Assembly: GCA_021831685.1 (NCBI GenBank)
Contig: JAKBMG010000175.1
Coordinates: forward strand, 62,001-126,000
DNA: 64,000 nt
From: Bacteroidota bacterium
Lineage (GTDB): Bacteria > Bacteroidota > Ignavibacteria > Ignavibacteriales > Ignavibacteriaceae
Direction: 5' to 3'
Numbering within the stretch: the first letter of the stretch is position 1; each line of letters begins with the position of its first letter. The translations under genes were made by a program, and so were the position numbers. Under the pieces are notes generated by a model. That model worked only from the letters and a program-made list of their open reading frames with translations, ran no database searches and was not told the DNA's origin. Below, in pieces: positions 54,892 through 62,859 of this stretch.

Positions 54892-55549
54892 AATTAAATT
54901 ACTAATTGTGGATGATCACCTTCTTATTCGTATAGGCGTGATTAATCTATTAAAGAGTAACCCTTCCATTGATATCGTTGGCGAAGCTGAAAATGGTTAT
55001 GAAGCAATTACTATGTTTGAAAAACTTAAACCAAACGTTGTATTAATGGATATTTCAATGCCCGATATTTCGGGAATTGAAGCGACAAAAAAAATTAAGG
55101 CAAAACATCCCCTAGCAAATATTCTTATTCTTACCATATTTGAAAATGAAGATTATGTATTTAATGCAATAAGAAATGGTGCATCCGGAGTTCTTCATAA
55201 AAATATTGGTCAAAAAGAGCTTATTGAAGCGATTATTACTGTTGCCGATGGTAAAAAATATTTTGGACAAGGTTTAACACAATTATTGATTGAAAATTTG
55301 ATGAATAAGTACGAAGAGGGTATTAACCCTACCCCTAAAGAAAAAACGTTTTTGACGAAAAGGGAAATTCAAATATTATGCAGCATAGCTGAAGGTTTAT
55401 CTGCTGAAAGCACGGGGGAAAGACTTAACATTAGTGCTAGAACTGTGGAAACGCACAAAACAAATATGATGCAAAAGCTTAACATAAATTCAACGGCTGC
55501 TCTTGCACTCTATGCTTTTGAGAGCGGGTATTATCCTAACAAAAAATAA
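54884..55549 (+). CDS. NarL/FixJ-type response regulator
   Basis: 221 residues. Receiver with LIVDDHLLIRIG (acidic Asp10-Asp11), phosphoacceptor Asp56 (VVLMDISMPDISG) and the switch Lys near 106 (GVLHKNIG). The LuxR-type helix-turn-helix covers about residues 150-215 (FLTKREIQILCSIAEGLSAE, then STGERLNISARTVETHKTNM). Cognate to the kinase encoded upstream. The target genes are unknown; the palindrome-rich array at 55634-55701 behind it might be an operator. Confidence 0.93.
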   Translation: MRKIKLLIVDDHLLIRIGVINLLKSNPSIDIVGEAENGYEAITMFEKLKPNVVLMDISMPDISGIEATKKIKAKHPLANILILTIFENEDYVFNAIRNGASGVLHKNIGQKELIEAIITVADGKKYFGQGLTQLLIENLMNKYEEGINPTPKEKTFLTKREIQILCSIAEGLSAESTGERLNISARTVETHKTNMMQKLNINSTAALALYAFESGYYPNKK

Positions 55550-55633
55550 TAGCAAATTTCCAGTAGACCTATTTTATTCTTCCCAAATTCTTCCGCAAGA
55601 TTCCTCTCCTCTAATTCCCTTGTGACTTTCATC

Positions 55634-55701
55634 TACGTAAAATTACGTAGGTAAAACTACGTAAAATTACGTACGTAAAATTACGTAGATAAAACTACGT
55701 A
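55634..55701. repeat. Array of TACGTA palindromes in 24-bp units
   Basis: Seven TACGTA hexamers (first bases at 55634, 55644, 55658, 55668, 55672, 55682, 55696; two of them overlap) arranged in units of TACGTAAAATTACGTA.GTAAAAY repeated about every 24 bp. Each hexamer is self-complementary. It lies between the NarL-type regulator and a stand-alone receiver gene. Confidence 0.85.
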
Positions 55702-55784
55702 ATTTTACTGATGTTCTTAATTGGACAATTATCTATTTTTGATGCTGATTTTAAACGGCTGGGCAGGGACCTCTGGGGGATTTG

Positions 55785-55826
55785 GGAATCGCTGTTTTGC
55801 AGTGTCAAACAGCGGTTCTCTTTTCG
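55785..55826 (+). terminator. Hairpin before the receiver gene, terminator-like
   Basis: GAATCGCTGTTT (55786-55797) pairs with AAACAGCGGTTC (55807-55818) and is followed by TCTTTTCG. It lies 28 bp before the next ATG, so it could end the NarX/NarL transcript or act as an attenuator for 55847. Confidence 0.6.
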
Positions 55827-55846
55827 TATAAATAAATTAAAGTATT

Positions 55847-56227
55847 ATGGTAAAAGAAAAATTACTAATTGTTGAAGATGATATTGATACTCAAAAATTT
55901 CTTAAATTGCTTCTCCAAAAATACTATGAGCTTGATATCTGTTGGTCTGATAATTCTTTTTATGAATTATTAACGAAAAATTCTTACGATCTAATTATTA
56001 TGGATATTTCCATAAAAGGACGTAAAGATGGGATTCAATTAACAAATGAAATAAAAAATTCGCAGCTTTATAATCATATCCCCGTAATCTGTCTTTCCGC
56101 ACACGTTCTTTATCAAGATATTCAAAATGCTTATGACGCCGGCGTAGATATTTTTCTCGGCAAACCGGTTAGCAATGAAATACTATTGCGCACAATTAAG
56201 GATATTCTGAATAAACATAGAGCTTGA
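55847..56227 (+). CDS. Stand-alone response regulator receiver protein
   Basis: 126 residues, a single receiver domain with no output. LLIVEDDIDTQKFLKL supplies Asp11/Asp12, DLIIMDISIKGRKDG the phosphoacceptor Asp53, VICLSAH the Ser/Thr switch, and FLGKPVS the Lys106. The pattern IKGRKDGIQLTNEIK is shared with the second such protein at 56402. Without an output domain it probably acts as a phosphate shuttle or partner for other histidine kinases. Confidence 0.9.
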   Translation: MVKEKLLIVEDDIDTQKFLKLLLQKYYELDICWSDNSFYELLTKNSYDLIIMDISIKGRKDGIQLTNEIKNSQLYNHIPVICLSAHVLYQDIQNAYDAGVDIFLGKPVSNEILLRTIKDILNKHRA

Positions 56228-56401
56228 TTTTCTCACTCTTCATTTTAAAAATCACACTTTGAATATTATATTCAACTTGATATTTTAATCATAGTTTATT
56301 TTATCCTTAAAGCTAAGAGCTCAGAATCAATTGTTCTTAGGTCGGCGTGTAAATTTTGATCGCTAACATGACTCAACTTTTAAGCAATAGGAGGATTTAA
56401 C

Positions 56402-56791
56402 ATGGGAAATAATTATGATGTTAAAAAACCGAAAATTCTCATTACCGAAGATGACTTTGAAAATCAAAGATTTTTCGAAATGTTTTTGGAAAAGAATTTT
56501 GATGTGGAAATGTGCGACTCCGATCAAACTTTTTATGAGCATCTAAAGAAAACTAAATTTGACGTGATCTTAATGGATATTTCTCTTCGCGGTAAAAAGA
56601 ATGGGCTGGAGCTTACAAAAGAATTAAAACAAACCCCTGGGTATGAAAATATTCCTATTGTATGCTTAACAGCTCATGCATTTAAAAAAGATAGAGATAG
56701 TGCCCTTGAAGCTGGCGTGAATGTTTTTCTAACCAAGCCGGTTGAAAATCATATTCTAATGGAAACTCTTTTAGGTGTTTTGAATAAGTAA
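56402..56791 (+). CDS. Stand-alone response regulator receiver protein (paralogue)
   Basis: 129 residues, single receiver. ILITEDDFENQRFFEMFLE has the acidic pair Asp17/Asp18, DVILMDISLRGKKNG carries Asp59, VCLTAHAFKKDRDSA the switch Thr, and FLTKPVE the Lys. It differs from the 55847 protein in its loop but keeps the same SYDLIIMDIS/DVILMDIS core, so the two arose by duplication. A good AGGAGG ribosome site lies 7 bases upstream. No output domain. Confidence 0.9.
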   Translation: MGNNYDVKKPKILITEDDFENQRFFEMFLEKNFDVEMCDSDQTFYEHLKKTKFDVILMDISLRGKKNGLELTKELKQTPGYENIPIVCLTAHAFKKDRDSALEAGVNVFLTKPVENHILMETLLGVLNK

Positions 56792-56836
56792 ATTAGGAAG
56801 TAAAAAGGGAATTGGTCTATTTACTTTCATAAAAAT

Positions 56837-57877
56837 CTATAAACCCTTCCTCAGAAATTTTGGTTCTTCCAAAGTAAGCGTTAAAGATATTCTGTGTGTA
56901 TTTCCCAAATCATTTTCTGCTGAGCTGAATCTTGCAAATGAATAATCAATATTAAGTTTTGGTAATTTGACCCCCGCTCCGATTGTAAATTGCTTTACAT
57001 CGTTGTATCCGGCTCTTACGGAAATAATATTCTTATAACTATATTCTAATCCCGCATGCATATCAAAACTGACGGGACCCACATAAAATTCAGAAGCAAA
57101 TTGTCTGTTTTCAAATCTTATATCACAATCTACAGCCGGAGTAAAAGTTCCCGCTAAAAATTGAACTTGGTATGCTGCACCAACTTTTGCCGTAGGAGAA
57201 ATGAGTTCGTTCCTGCCGGTGCTCCAAGCTACTAAGGTCGTCGTAATGTCTTGTAAGTTTAGGCCAAGTGCAAAGTTTTCAAACGGAGTATACCAAGCCC
57301 CTATATCGAAACCAATTCCGGTTGCGCTGTATTCTGCAATATTTCTATGGATAATTTTTACATTCGCGCCATAATAAAATTTCTCTGAATATCTTTTTGC
57401 AAAGGTCAAATAAAACGCCCAATCCTGATCACTAAATTGTTTTATCTGATTGACATCTAGTCTTGCGTTTGGATTATTAATATCTGTTATATATTGCCCT
57501 GTGGTCGGATCATATAGCGCATTCCTTGTATCCGGAATGCCGTCGACGCCTAGACGAATAATGCTGAGCCCAAAGCTCATATCTTTTCCATAAGGAATTG
57601 CAACTGCAGCATAATCGTAATTTTCAAGGCTCCCAAATCTTTCATCATGCATCAACTCAATTTGAGGATAATTTATTCTCGCTAATGCTGCGGGATTATA
57701 ATAACCTGCTGTTACATCGTTTGCGACAGCTACATAAGCCCCACCCATTCCAAGCGGTCTTCCTCCTACACCTATTGCCATGAATTCTCCTGCATATTTT
57801 CCCCAAACAGTTTGAGCATTTATGTAAGGAATAAAAATAATTGTACTTAGAATGACGAATAAAATTTTCTTAAGCAT
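56837..57877 (-). CDS. PorV/PorQ-family outer-membrane protein
   Basis: 346 residues. Signal peptide ends INAQ (residue 22). The N-terminal GVGGRPLGMGGAYVAVANDV, then TAGYYNPAALA is the characteristic opening of the PorV/PorQ and related long barrel family, followed by strands ending SLTLTLEEPKFLRK. PorV escorts type IX secretion clients at the outer membrane. Since a type IX-sorted protein is present at 6073, the system is likely encoded elsewhere. It is alone on the strand here. Confidence 0.85.
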   Translation of the reverse strand: MLKKILFVILSTIIFIPYINAQTVWGKYAGEFMAIGVGGRPLGMGGAYVAVANDVTAGYYNPAALARINYPQIELMHDERFGSLENYDYAAVAIPYGKDMSFGLSIIRLGVDGIPDTRNALYDPTTGQYITDINNPNARLDVNQIKQFSDQDWAFYLTFAKRYSEKFYYGANVKIIHRNIAEYSATGIGFDIGAWYTPFENFALGLNLQDITTTLVAWSTGRNELISPTAKVGAAYQVQFLAGTFTPAVDCDIRFENRQFASEFYVGPVSFDMHAGLEYSYKNIISVRAGYNDVKQFTIGAGVKLPKLNIDYSFARFSSAENDLGNTHRISLTLTLEEPKFLRKGL

Positions 57878-58343
57878 TAATGAAGGTTCCCATCATTGTA
57901 TAATTAAAAATCTTTTGAAAAGATTGACAAATTGATATTGAAAATCAAGACTATTTTATGAAGTTAAATAGGCTGCCCCGAAAATATATTAAAATAATAC
58001 TTTTGCTGCTATTTTCTTAATTACTCATCTTGCGCAGGATCTCCTATTGGAATAATGGAAATAATAGTCAATTCCATCACTCCATTTTTCCAACCGAACT
58101 GCCTGCCTGGAGTTTCTGTTGCACAACTTCCAGATGTCATATCGAAGGAGCTTGCCTACCGGCAGGCAGGTAATCGAGCGCCTGCCCCGTTTGCGGGGAG
58201 ATATCCCACGTTCAACTTGTGTACTTAAGCTATACATGGGATTTCTCCCTCCGGTCGAAATGACATTTTGGAGTTGTGCAACACTCTCTGGAGGCAAGCC
58301 TGCCGGCAGACAGGCATTCCAAAGGTTGCGTAAAATGAGTTAA
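57878..58343. other. Gene-free stretch containing a large dispersed-repeat inverted pair
   Basis: No gene is supportable. The repeat occupies 58118-58283; flanking it are copies of CTGCCTGCCTGG and CCTGCCGGCAGACAGGC. Short frames across the repeat are artefacts of its sequence. Confidence 0.6.
58118..58283. repeat. Inverted pair of the GTCATTTCGA..GAGAAATCCCA repeat
   Basis: Left copy 58118-58210: GTTGCACAACTTCCAGATGT, CATATCGAAGGAGCTTGCC, insert, GGGGAGATATCCCACG. Right copy 58231-58283 in reverse: TATACATGGGATTTCTCCCTC, CGGTCGAAATGACATTTTGG, AGTTGTGCAAC. The ends mirror each other (GTTGCACAAC/GTTGTGCAAC), giving a long hairpin-capable structure. Confidence 0.8.
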
Positions 58344-59093
58344 TTATTTAGCCTTTGCCTGATTTGCTACCGCAGCAGCTTTCCTGGCTATTTCTTCTGC
58401 ATTACCAAGATAGTAATGATTTAAGGGAATAAGCTTTTCATCTAGTTCATAAACAAGCGGTGTGCCTGTCGGAATATTTAACTCTACAATCTCGTCATCA
58501 GGAATTTTATCAAGATGTTTTACTAGCGCTCTTAAGCTGTTGCCATGTGCTACTATGATTATTCTCTTTCCGTTTTCAATTAAAGGTACAATTCTTTCTT
58601 CCCAGAAAGGAACTACTCTTTTCACAGTATCTTTAAGGCATTCTGTAACAGGAAGTTCAGATTCGGATAAACCTTTATATCGTGGATCATTCCCCGGAAA
58701 TCTCGGGTCTGTTTTTTCTAATGCCGGTGGTTGAATATCATAGCTTCTACGCCAAATTTTTACTTGTTCTTCTCCGTACTTTGCTGCAGTTTCCGCCTTA
58801 TTTAATCCTTGAAGAGATCCGTAATGTCTCTCATTTAATTCCCAGGCTCTTTCAACGGGTATCCACATCAAATTTAATTCATCAAGCGTTAACCATAATG
58901 TTCGAATAGCCCTTTTCAATACTGATGTAAATGCCATATCGAAAACAAAACCTTCGCTCTTTAAAATTTCACCAGCGCTCTTTGCCTCTTCAATTCCTTT
59001 CCCGGATAAATCAACATCCGTCCATCCTGTAAACCTGTTTTCTTTATTCCATTCGCTTTCACCATGTCTAACCAAAACAATTTTATGTTTCAT
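58344..59093 (-). CDS. gpmA: 2,3-bisphosphoglycerate-dependent phosphoglycerate mutase
   Basis: 249 residues; interconverts 3- and 2-phosphoglycerate in glycolysis and gluconeogenesis. [20 protein letters not shown] contains the phosphohistidine His10, the next region is [10 protein letters not shown], then [36 protein letters not shown] and [18 protein letters not shown] with the second catalytic His. Length is the normal 249 residues. Single-gene unit. Confidence 0.96.
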   Translation of the reverse strand: MKHKIVLVRHGESEWNKENRFTGWTDVDLSGKGIEEAKSAGEILKSEGFVFDMAFTSVLKRAIRTLWLTLDELNLMWIPVERAWELNERHYGSLQGLNKAETAAKYGEEQVKIWRRSYDIQPPALEKTDPRFPGNDPRYKGLSESELPVTECLKDTVKRVVPFWEERIVPLIENGKRIIIVAHGNSLRALVKHLDKIPDDEIVELNIPTGTPLVYELDEKLIPLNHYYLGNAEEIARKAAAVANQAKAK

Positions 59094-59305
59094 TCAATAA
59101 CTCCCAAGTTTTAATTTTTATAATTAGTGTCCAATAATTTCTATTACAAAAATAGACAATGATGTCAGCTTTATCAAAACAGTTTCCCATTGATTGAAAA
59201 GATTTTTTTGATGATGAAATAGTCAAATCATTTGAAATCTTATTAAATGAAGATTTATATTTAATACATGCTTTTTAATCTTTGATATATAATAAAGAGG
59301 AAATT

Positions 59306-59668
59306 ATGAAAAAGTTATTGGGTTTACTTCTCCTTTTCTCTGTGCTTACACCTTTTATTCTTGCGCAAACCAGTATGGAAAAGGATGTTGATATAGCTTA
59401 TCAATATTCAAAGAAGGGGATTTATTGGGCACTTTCAAATATTCCCGATTCCAAATCGAAAATATCTAACGATCTTGTTGCAGAGAATAAGCTTTATGCA
59501 AAAGTAAAATTGAATAAGCTTGTTGATGGAATAAAAATCGAATCAACAGGTTATTTTAATTCAAATGAAGTTTCAATTAAAGTTTATAAGTCAAACGATA
59601 GCTTGGTTGAGGAAGGTTATCTTGAGAAGAATAAAAAGGCAGTCATTCCTACTCATAAAAAGAAATGA
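59306..59668 (+). CDS. Small exported hypothetical protein
   Basis: 120 residues from the ATG at 59306, chosen over an upstream ATA/ATG because GAGGAAATT lies just before it. Signal peptide KKLLGLLLLFSVLTPFILAQ. The mature 100 residues are unrecognised; they include KGIYWALSNIPDSKSKISND and KLNKLVDGIKIESTGYFNS, a beta-rich Lys-heavy sequence. A periplasmic role is likely but unspecified. No neighbours in the same transcript. Confidence 0.6.
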   Translation: MKKLLGLLLLFSVLTPFILAQTSMEKDVDIAYQYSKKGIYWALSNIPDSKSKISNDLVAENKLYAKVKLNKLVDGIKIESTGYFNSNEVSIKVYKSNDSLVEEGYLEKNKKAVIPTHKKK

Positions 59669-59679
59669 CCACCGGTAAA

Positions 59680-60159
59680 TTATGATATTGAAATATTTGA
59701 TTCGGCAACTTCGGCAAAGTTTGATACAATAATAGAAACCTTTTGTTCGGTGCCGATTAAATCTTTTAGGGTTAGTTTACTTAGAACACCGTCTAATAAG
59801 GATTGAATTGTTCGCCACAAAGATCGTATCGAACAGTCAATAGTATGAGTGCATATTATTTCATTGCCCGAATGAATATCGCAAAAACCGGATTCAAATA
59901 ATTTGCCTCCTAATACAGAAAGAACTTCGCCGATGATTATTTCATTGGCGGGACGTGCAAGTTTGTAACCGCCTGTTTGTCCACGTGTGCTTTCAATAAA
60001 TCCGCCAAGCCGTAAAGCTCTTAAAAGCTTTCCGGCGTTAGCGATTGAAAGTCCTTCCATTTGACTAATTTCAGGAATTGTCAATCCATTTTGCGAAGTT
60101 GACATTCCGAGTCTTAACAAACATCTTAATCCAAACTCTTCTTGCGAACTAAATTTCAT
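59680..60159 (-). CDS. Rrf2-family transcriptional regulator
   Basis: 159 residues. A winged helix at the N-terminus (LTIPEISQMEGLSIANAGKL, then LRALRLGGFIESTRGQTGGY) is followed by three Cys in the iron-sulfur region, Cys93, Cys103 and Cys109 (GFCDIH, IICTHTIDC). IscR-like members bind a cluster with such cysteines and repress Fe-S genes. It closes the suf operon, so it may be the operon's own sensor; binding sites lie upstream of this window. IscR spacing is C-x5-C-x5-C, whereas here it is x9 then x5. Confidence 0.85.
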   Translation of the reverse strand: MKFSSQEEFGLRCLLRLGMSTSQNGLTIPEISQMEGLSIANAGKLLRALRLGGFIESTRGQTGGYKLARPANEIIIGEVLSVLGGKLFESGFCDIHSGNEIICTHTIDCSIRSLWRTIQSLLDGVLSKLTLKDLIGTEQKVSIIVSNFAEVAESNISIS

Positions 60160-60193
60160 TTTTTTATACTCATCAAATCAAAAATAATTAAAA

Positions 60194-60727
60194 TTACTCT
60201 TTGAATAGCGGAATCTTTGATCCGCATTGTTTTGCATATATTACTTTTGCAAAATTCTCTGCGCTTATCGAAGGACCTTCTGCTGAACAGAATTCATTAA
60301 AAACATCTTTCAATTCATTTGCAATATATTCTGCGCTATTTCCTTCAATTGCATTCCTTGGCATAAAATAAATTAAAGTCCCATTCTTAAATAATGCAAC
60401 GCTCGGTGAAGAAGGAGGATAATTTCCGATTAACTGTCGGATTCTATCAACTGCTGTCCTCTCCTGACCTGCGAACCCCGTGAAAAGTTTATTCGGTATT
60501 TTATCGTTCTGAAGTGCAAGCGAGACACCGGGACGCGCGCTACCTGCCGCACATCCGCATACAGAATTAATCATTACTAAAACTGTCTCATCACTTTTTG
60601 CGTTAATTGCTTTGTCAACTTCTTCCGGTGTAAGAAGTTCTTCAAATCCTACGGCAACCAATTCATCTCTCATTGGTTGAACAGCGTCCTGGTCATACAT
60701 TGGTGGGCGCGATACTATATTGAACAT
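60194..60727 (-). CDS. BrxA/BrxB-type bacilliredoxin
   Basis: 177 residues, the YphP family. The active-site triplet is Cys57-Gly-Cys59 in INSVCGCAAGSARPG, after a strand VLVMINS. These enzymes remove bacillithiol from mixed disulfides; the presence of bacillithiol in this organism is not shown here. The domain is slightly longer than usual (about 145) at the C-terminus, with a Cys late in the tail. Inside the suf operon, 34 bp after its Fe-S neighbour, it suggests a tie between redox repair and cluster assembly. Confidence 0.85.
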   Translation of the reverse strand: MFNIVSRPPMYDQDAVQPMRDELVAVGFEELLTPEEVDKAINAKSDETVLVMINSVCGCAAGSARPGVSLALQNDKIPNKLFTGFAGQERTAVDRIRQLIGNYPPSSPSVALFKNGTLIYFMPRNAIEGNSAEYIANELKDVFNEFCSAEGPSISAENFAKVIYAKQCGSKIPLFKE

Positions 60728-60812
60728 ATTTTAGCTCCTATCATTTATTATTAATTATCAATTGCTTGCACATAAACTTGACCTTCACCTATCCTTAATC
60801 TTGATCGTTTCC

Positions 60813-61133
60813 TCAGTACATTCCTAATTCTACCTTTGCATACTCAGACATCATGTCTCTGTCCCATGGCGGATTCCAAACTAATTCAATATCCACCGAT
60901 TTTACCTCAGGCATTGTGCGTACTTTTTCAGCTACTTCCGGAGGCAATGAACCTGCAACCGGACAAGCAGGGGAAGTTAATGTCATGCTTATTTTGACGT
61001 TAGCTTCGTTGTCGATTCGTATTTCGTATATCAAGCCAAGCTCAAAAATATCGACAGGGATTTCAGGGTCGTAGCATGTTTTTAATACTTGAATTATTTT
61101 TTCTTCTAATTCTTGTTTATTTATTTCGCTCAT
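60813..61133 (-). CDS. DUF59/MIP18-family iron-sulfur assembly factor (SufT-like)
   Basis: 106 residues. The family motif TCYDPEIPVDIFELGLIYEI is at the N-terminus, TLTSPACPVAGSLPPEV follows, and VWNPPWDRDMMSEYAKVELG at the C-terminus carries the conserved Trp-rich end. Proteins of this family help mature Fe-S enzymes. It lies between sufU and the bacilliredoxin in the same operon. Cys62 within SPACP is the conserved cysteine. Confidence 0.9.
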   Translation of the reverse strand: MSEINKQELEEKIIQVLKTCYDPEIPVDIFELGLIYEIRIDNEANVKISMTLTSPACPVAGSLPPEVAEKVRTMPEVKSVDIELVWNPPWDRDMMSEYAKVELGMY

Positions 61134-61135
61134 AA

Positions 61136-61591
61136 TTATTCCGTTGACACAGATTTTTCTTCTTGCTTAAAAGCTGCTATCATTGTATGCCATGCAAGGC
61201 TTGCGCATTTTACACGCGATGGAAATTCTTTCACTCCGGCGAATACGGCTAACTTACCGAGTTCTTCTATATTCTCTTCATCGGTAATTTTACCTGTAAT
61301 TACCGCTTGGAATTTTTCAAAAAGTCTTTCTGCTTCTTCTACAGGAAGTCCCTTTACTATTGAACTCATTAATGATGCTGACGCTTTCGATATAGCGCAG
61401 CCGGAACCTTGAAAGGAAATATCTTTTATTCTTCCGCCTTCTAACTCAACATAGATATTTAGCCTATCACCGCATAAAGGATTATAACCTTCTGCAAAAT
61501 GATTTGCATTTTCAATCTTCTTAAAGTTGCGCGGATTTTTGTTGTGATCTAAAATTACCTGCTGGTAAAGTTCTTTAAGCTCAGCATCCAT
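61136..61591 (-). CDS. sufU: Iron-sulfur cluster assembly sulfur-relay protein SufU
   Basis: 151 residues. Zinc-binding ligands are Cys40 with Asp42 (NPLCGDRL), Cys65 (GSGCAISKASASLM) and Cys129 (RVKCASLAWHTM). SufU accepts the persulfide from SufS by ligand exchange at zinc. Its ATG overlaps the sufS stop by one base (TAATG). Confidence 0.95.
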   Translation of the reverse strand: MDAELKELYQQVILDHNKNPRNFKKIENANHFAEGYNPLCGDRLNIYVELEGGRIKDISFQGSGCAISKASASLMSSIVKGLPVEEAERLFEKFQAVITGKITDEENIEELGKLAVFAGVKEFPSRVKCASLAWHTMIAAFKQEEKSVSTE

Positions 61592-62850
61592 TAATTAAAA
61601 ACCTCGATTAATTTTTTGATTCCTTTAACAAGAACATCAACTTCTTCTTTCGTGTTATACATTGCGAAGGAAGCGCGGGACGTTGCCGGGATATTGAATC
61701 TATCCATAACCGGCTGTGTGCAGTGATGTCCTGTTCGTATTGCAATACCTTCAAAGTCTAAAAATGTTCCGGCATCATGCGGATGAATGTTATCAAATAT
61801 AAATGAAATTACACTGCTCTTATGTTTTGCCTGTCCGATTATTTTTAACTCCGGTATTTGCAATAAACTCTCTGTTGCATAATCTAAAATTTCATTTTCG
61901 TGCACTGAAATTTGCTCCAATCCAATTTGCGAAACATAATCTATCGCTGTGCCTAACCCGATTGTATCAGCAATATTTGATGTGCCTGCTTCAAACTTGT
62001 AGGGAAGTTCGTTATAAGTTGTTTTTTCAAATGTAACCTTAGAAATCATATCGCCGCCGCCCAAGAAGGGAGGAAGTGATTCTAAAAGCTTTTCCTTTCC
62101 GTACAAAACACCAATTCCGGTTGGACCATATATTTTATGTCCGGAGAAGGCAAGGAAATCACAATCAAGTATTTGTACGTCAATTTTTATGTGCTGAATT
62201 GCCTGAGCAGCATCAAGCAGCACCGGAATATTGTGCCGATGAGCTTCCTCAATTATTCTTTCTACAGGGTTTATTGTTCCCAGAGAGTTAGAAACATAAA
62301 CGATTGATATCAACTTCGTTTTTTCGTTTATAAGTTTGATAAATTCATCGAAAATTATCTCACCGTTATCATCAATCGGGATAATCCTTAATTTGATTTT
62401 CTTTTGGTCTTGAATAAGCTGCCACGGAACGATATTAGAATGATGTTCCATTGCAGAGATAATTATTTCATCTCCGTCCTTCAAAATTGCTTTGTTGAAG
62501 ACATTTGCTACGAGGTTAATCGACTCAGTCGTCCCGCGTGTAAAGATTATTTCTTTCTCACTTGAAGCGTTAATGAAATCTTTTACTTTAGTACGCGCAT
62601 CTTCAAATTCTTTTGTTGCAAGCTCACTTAAATAATGAACGCCTCGATGAATATTAGCATTCTGGCTTGTGTAGTATTTTACAATAGTGTCAATTACGGC
62701 TTGCGGCTTTTGTGTTGTTGCGGCGTTGTCGAGATAGCATAAAGGCTTACCGTGAATAATTTCCTTAAGTATAGGAAAGTCTGCACGGATTTTATTTACA
62801 TCAAAGCCGGTTGATTTTCTCTTATTATTGTTTATAATTTCAGTTGCCAT
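61591..62850 (-). CDS. sufS: Cysteine desulfurase SufS
   Basis: 419 residues, PLP-dependent. The Schiff-base Lys239 is in AFSGHKIYGPTGIGVLYG, and the persulfide Cys377 in IAIRTGHHCTQPVM. LCYLDNAATTQKPQAVID near residue 40 and ISAMEHHSNIVPW are also typical. It supplies sulfur to SufU and the SufBCD scaffold. The N-terminus has an extra stretch NNNKRKSTGFDVNKIRADFP, within family variation. Confidence 0.96.
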   Translation of the reverse strand: MATEIINNNKRKSTGFDVNKIRADFPILKEIIHGKPLCYLDNAATTQKPQAVIDTIVKYYTSQNANIHRGVHYLSELATKEFEDARTKVKDFINASSEKEIIFTRGTTESINLVANVFNKAILKDGDEIIISAMEHHSNIVPWQLIQDQKKIKLRIIPIDDNGEIIFDEFIKLINEKTKLISIVYVSNSLGTINPVERIIEEAHRHNIPVLLDAAQAIQHIKIDVQILDCDFLAFSGHKIYGPTGIGVLYGKEKLLESLPPFLGGGDMISKVTFEKTTYNELPYKFEAGTSNIADTIGLGTAIDYVSQIGLEQISVHENEILDYATESLLQIPELKIIGQAKHKSSVISFIFDNIHPHDAGTFLDFEGIAIRTGHHCTQPVMDRFNIPATSRASFAMYNTKEEVDVLVKGIKKLIEVFN

Positions 62851-62859
62851 TTCAACATC

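Noticed and set aside
55634-55701. CRISPR array
   Set aside because: The repeats are short palindromes at 10-14 bp spacing with no unique spacers and no cas genes.
58025-58297. A 90-codon minus-strand frame
   Set aside because: It reads through the inverted repeat at 58118-58283 and reflects repeat sequence.
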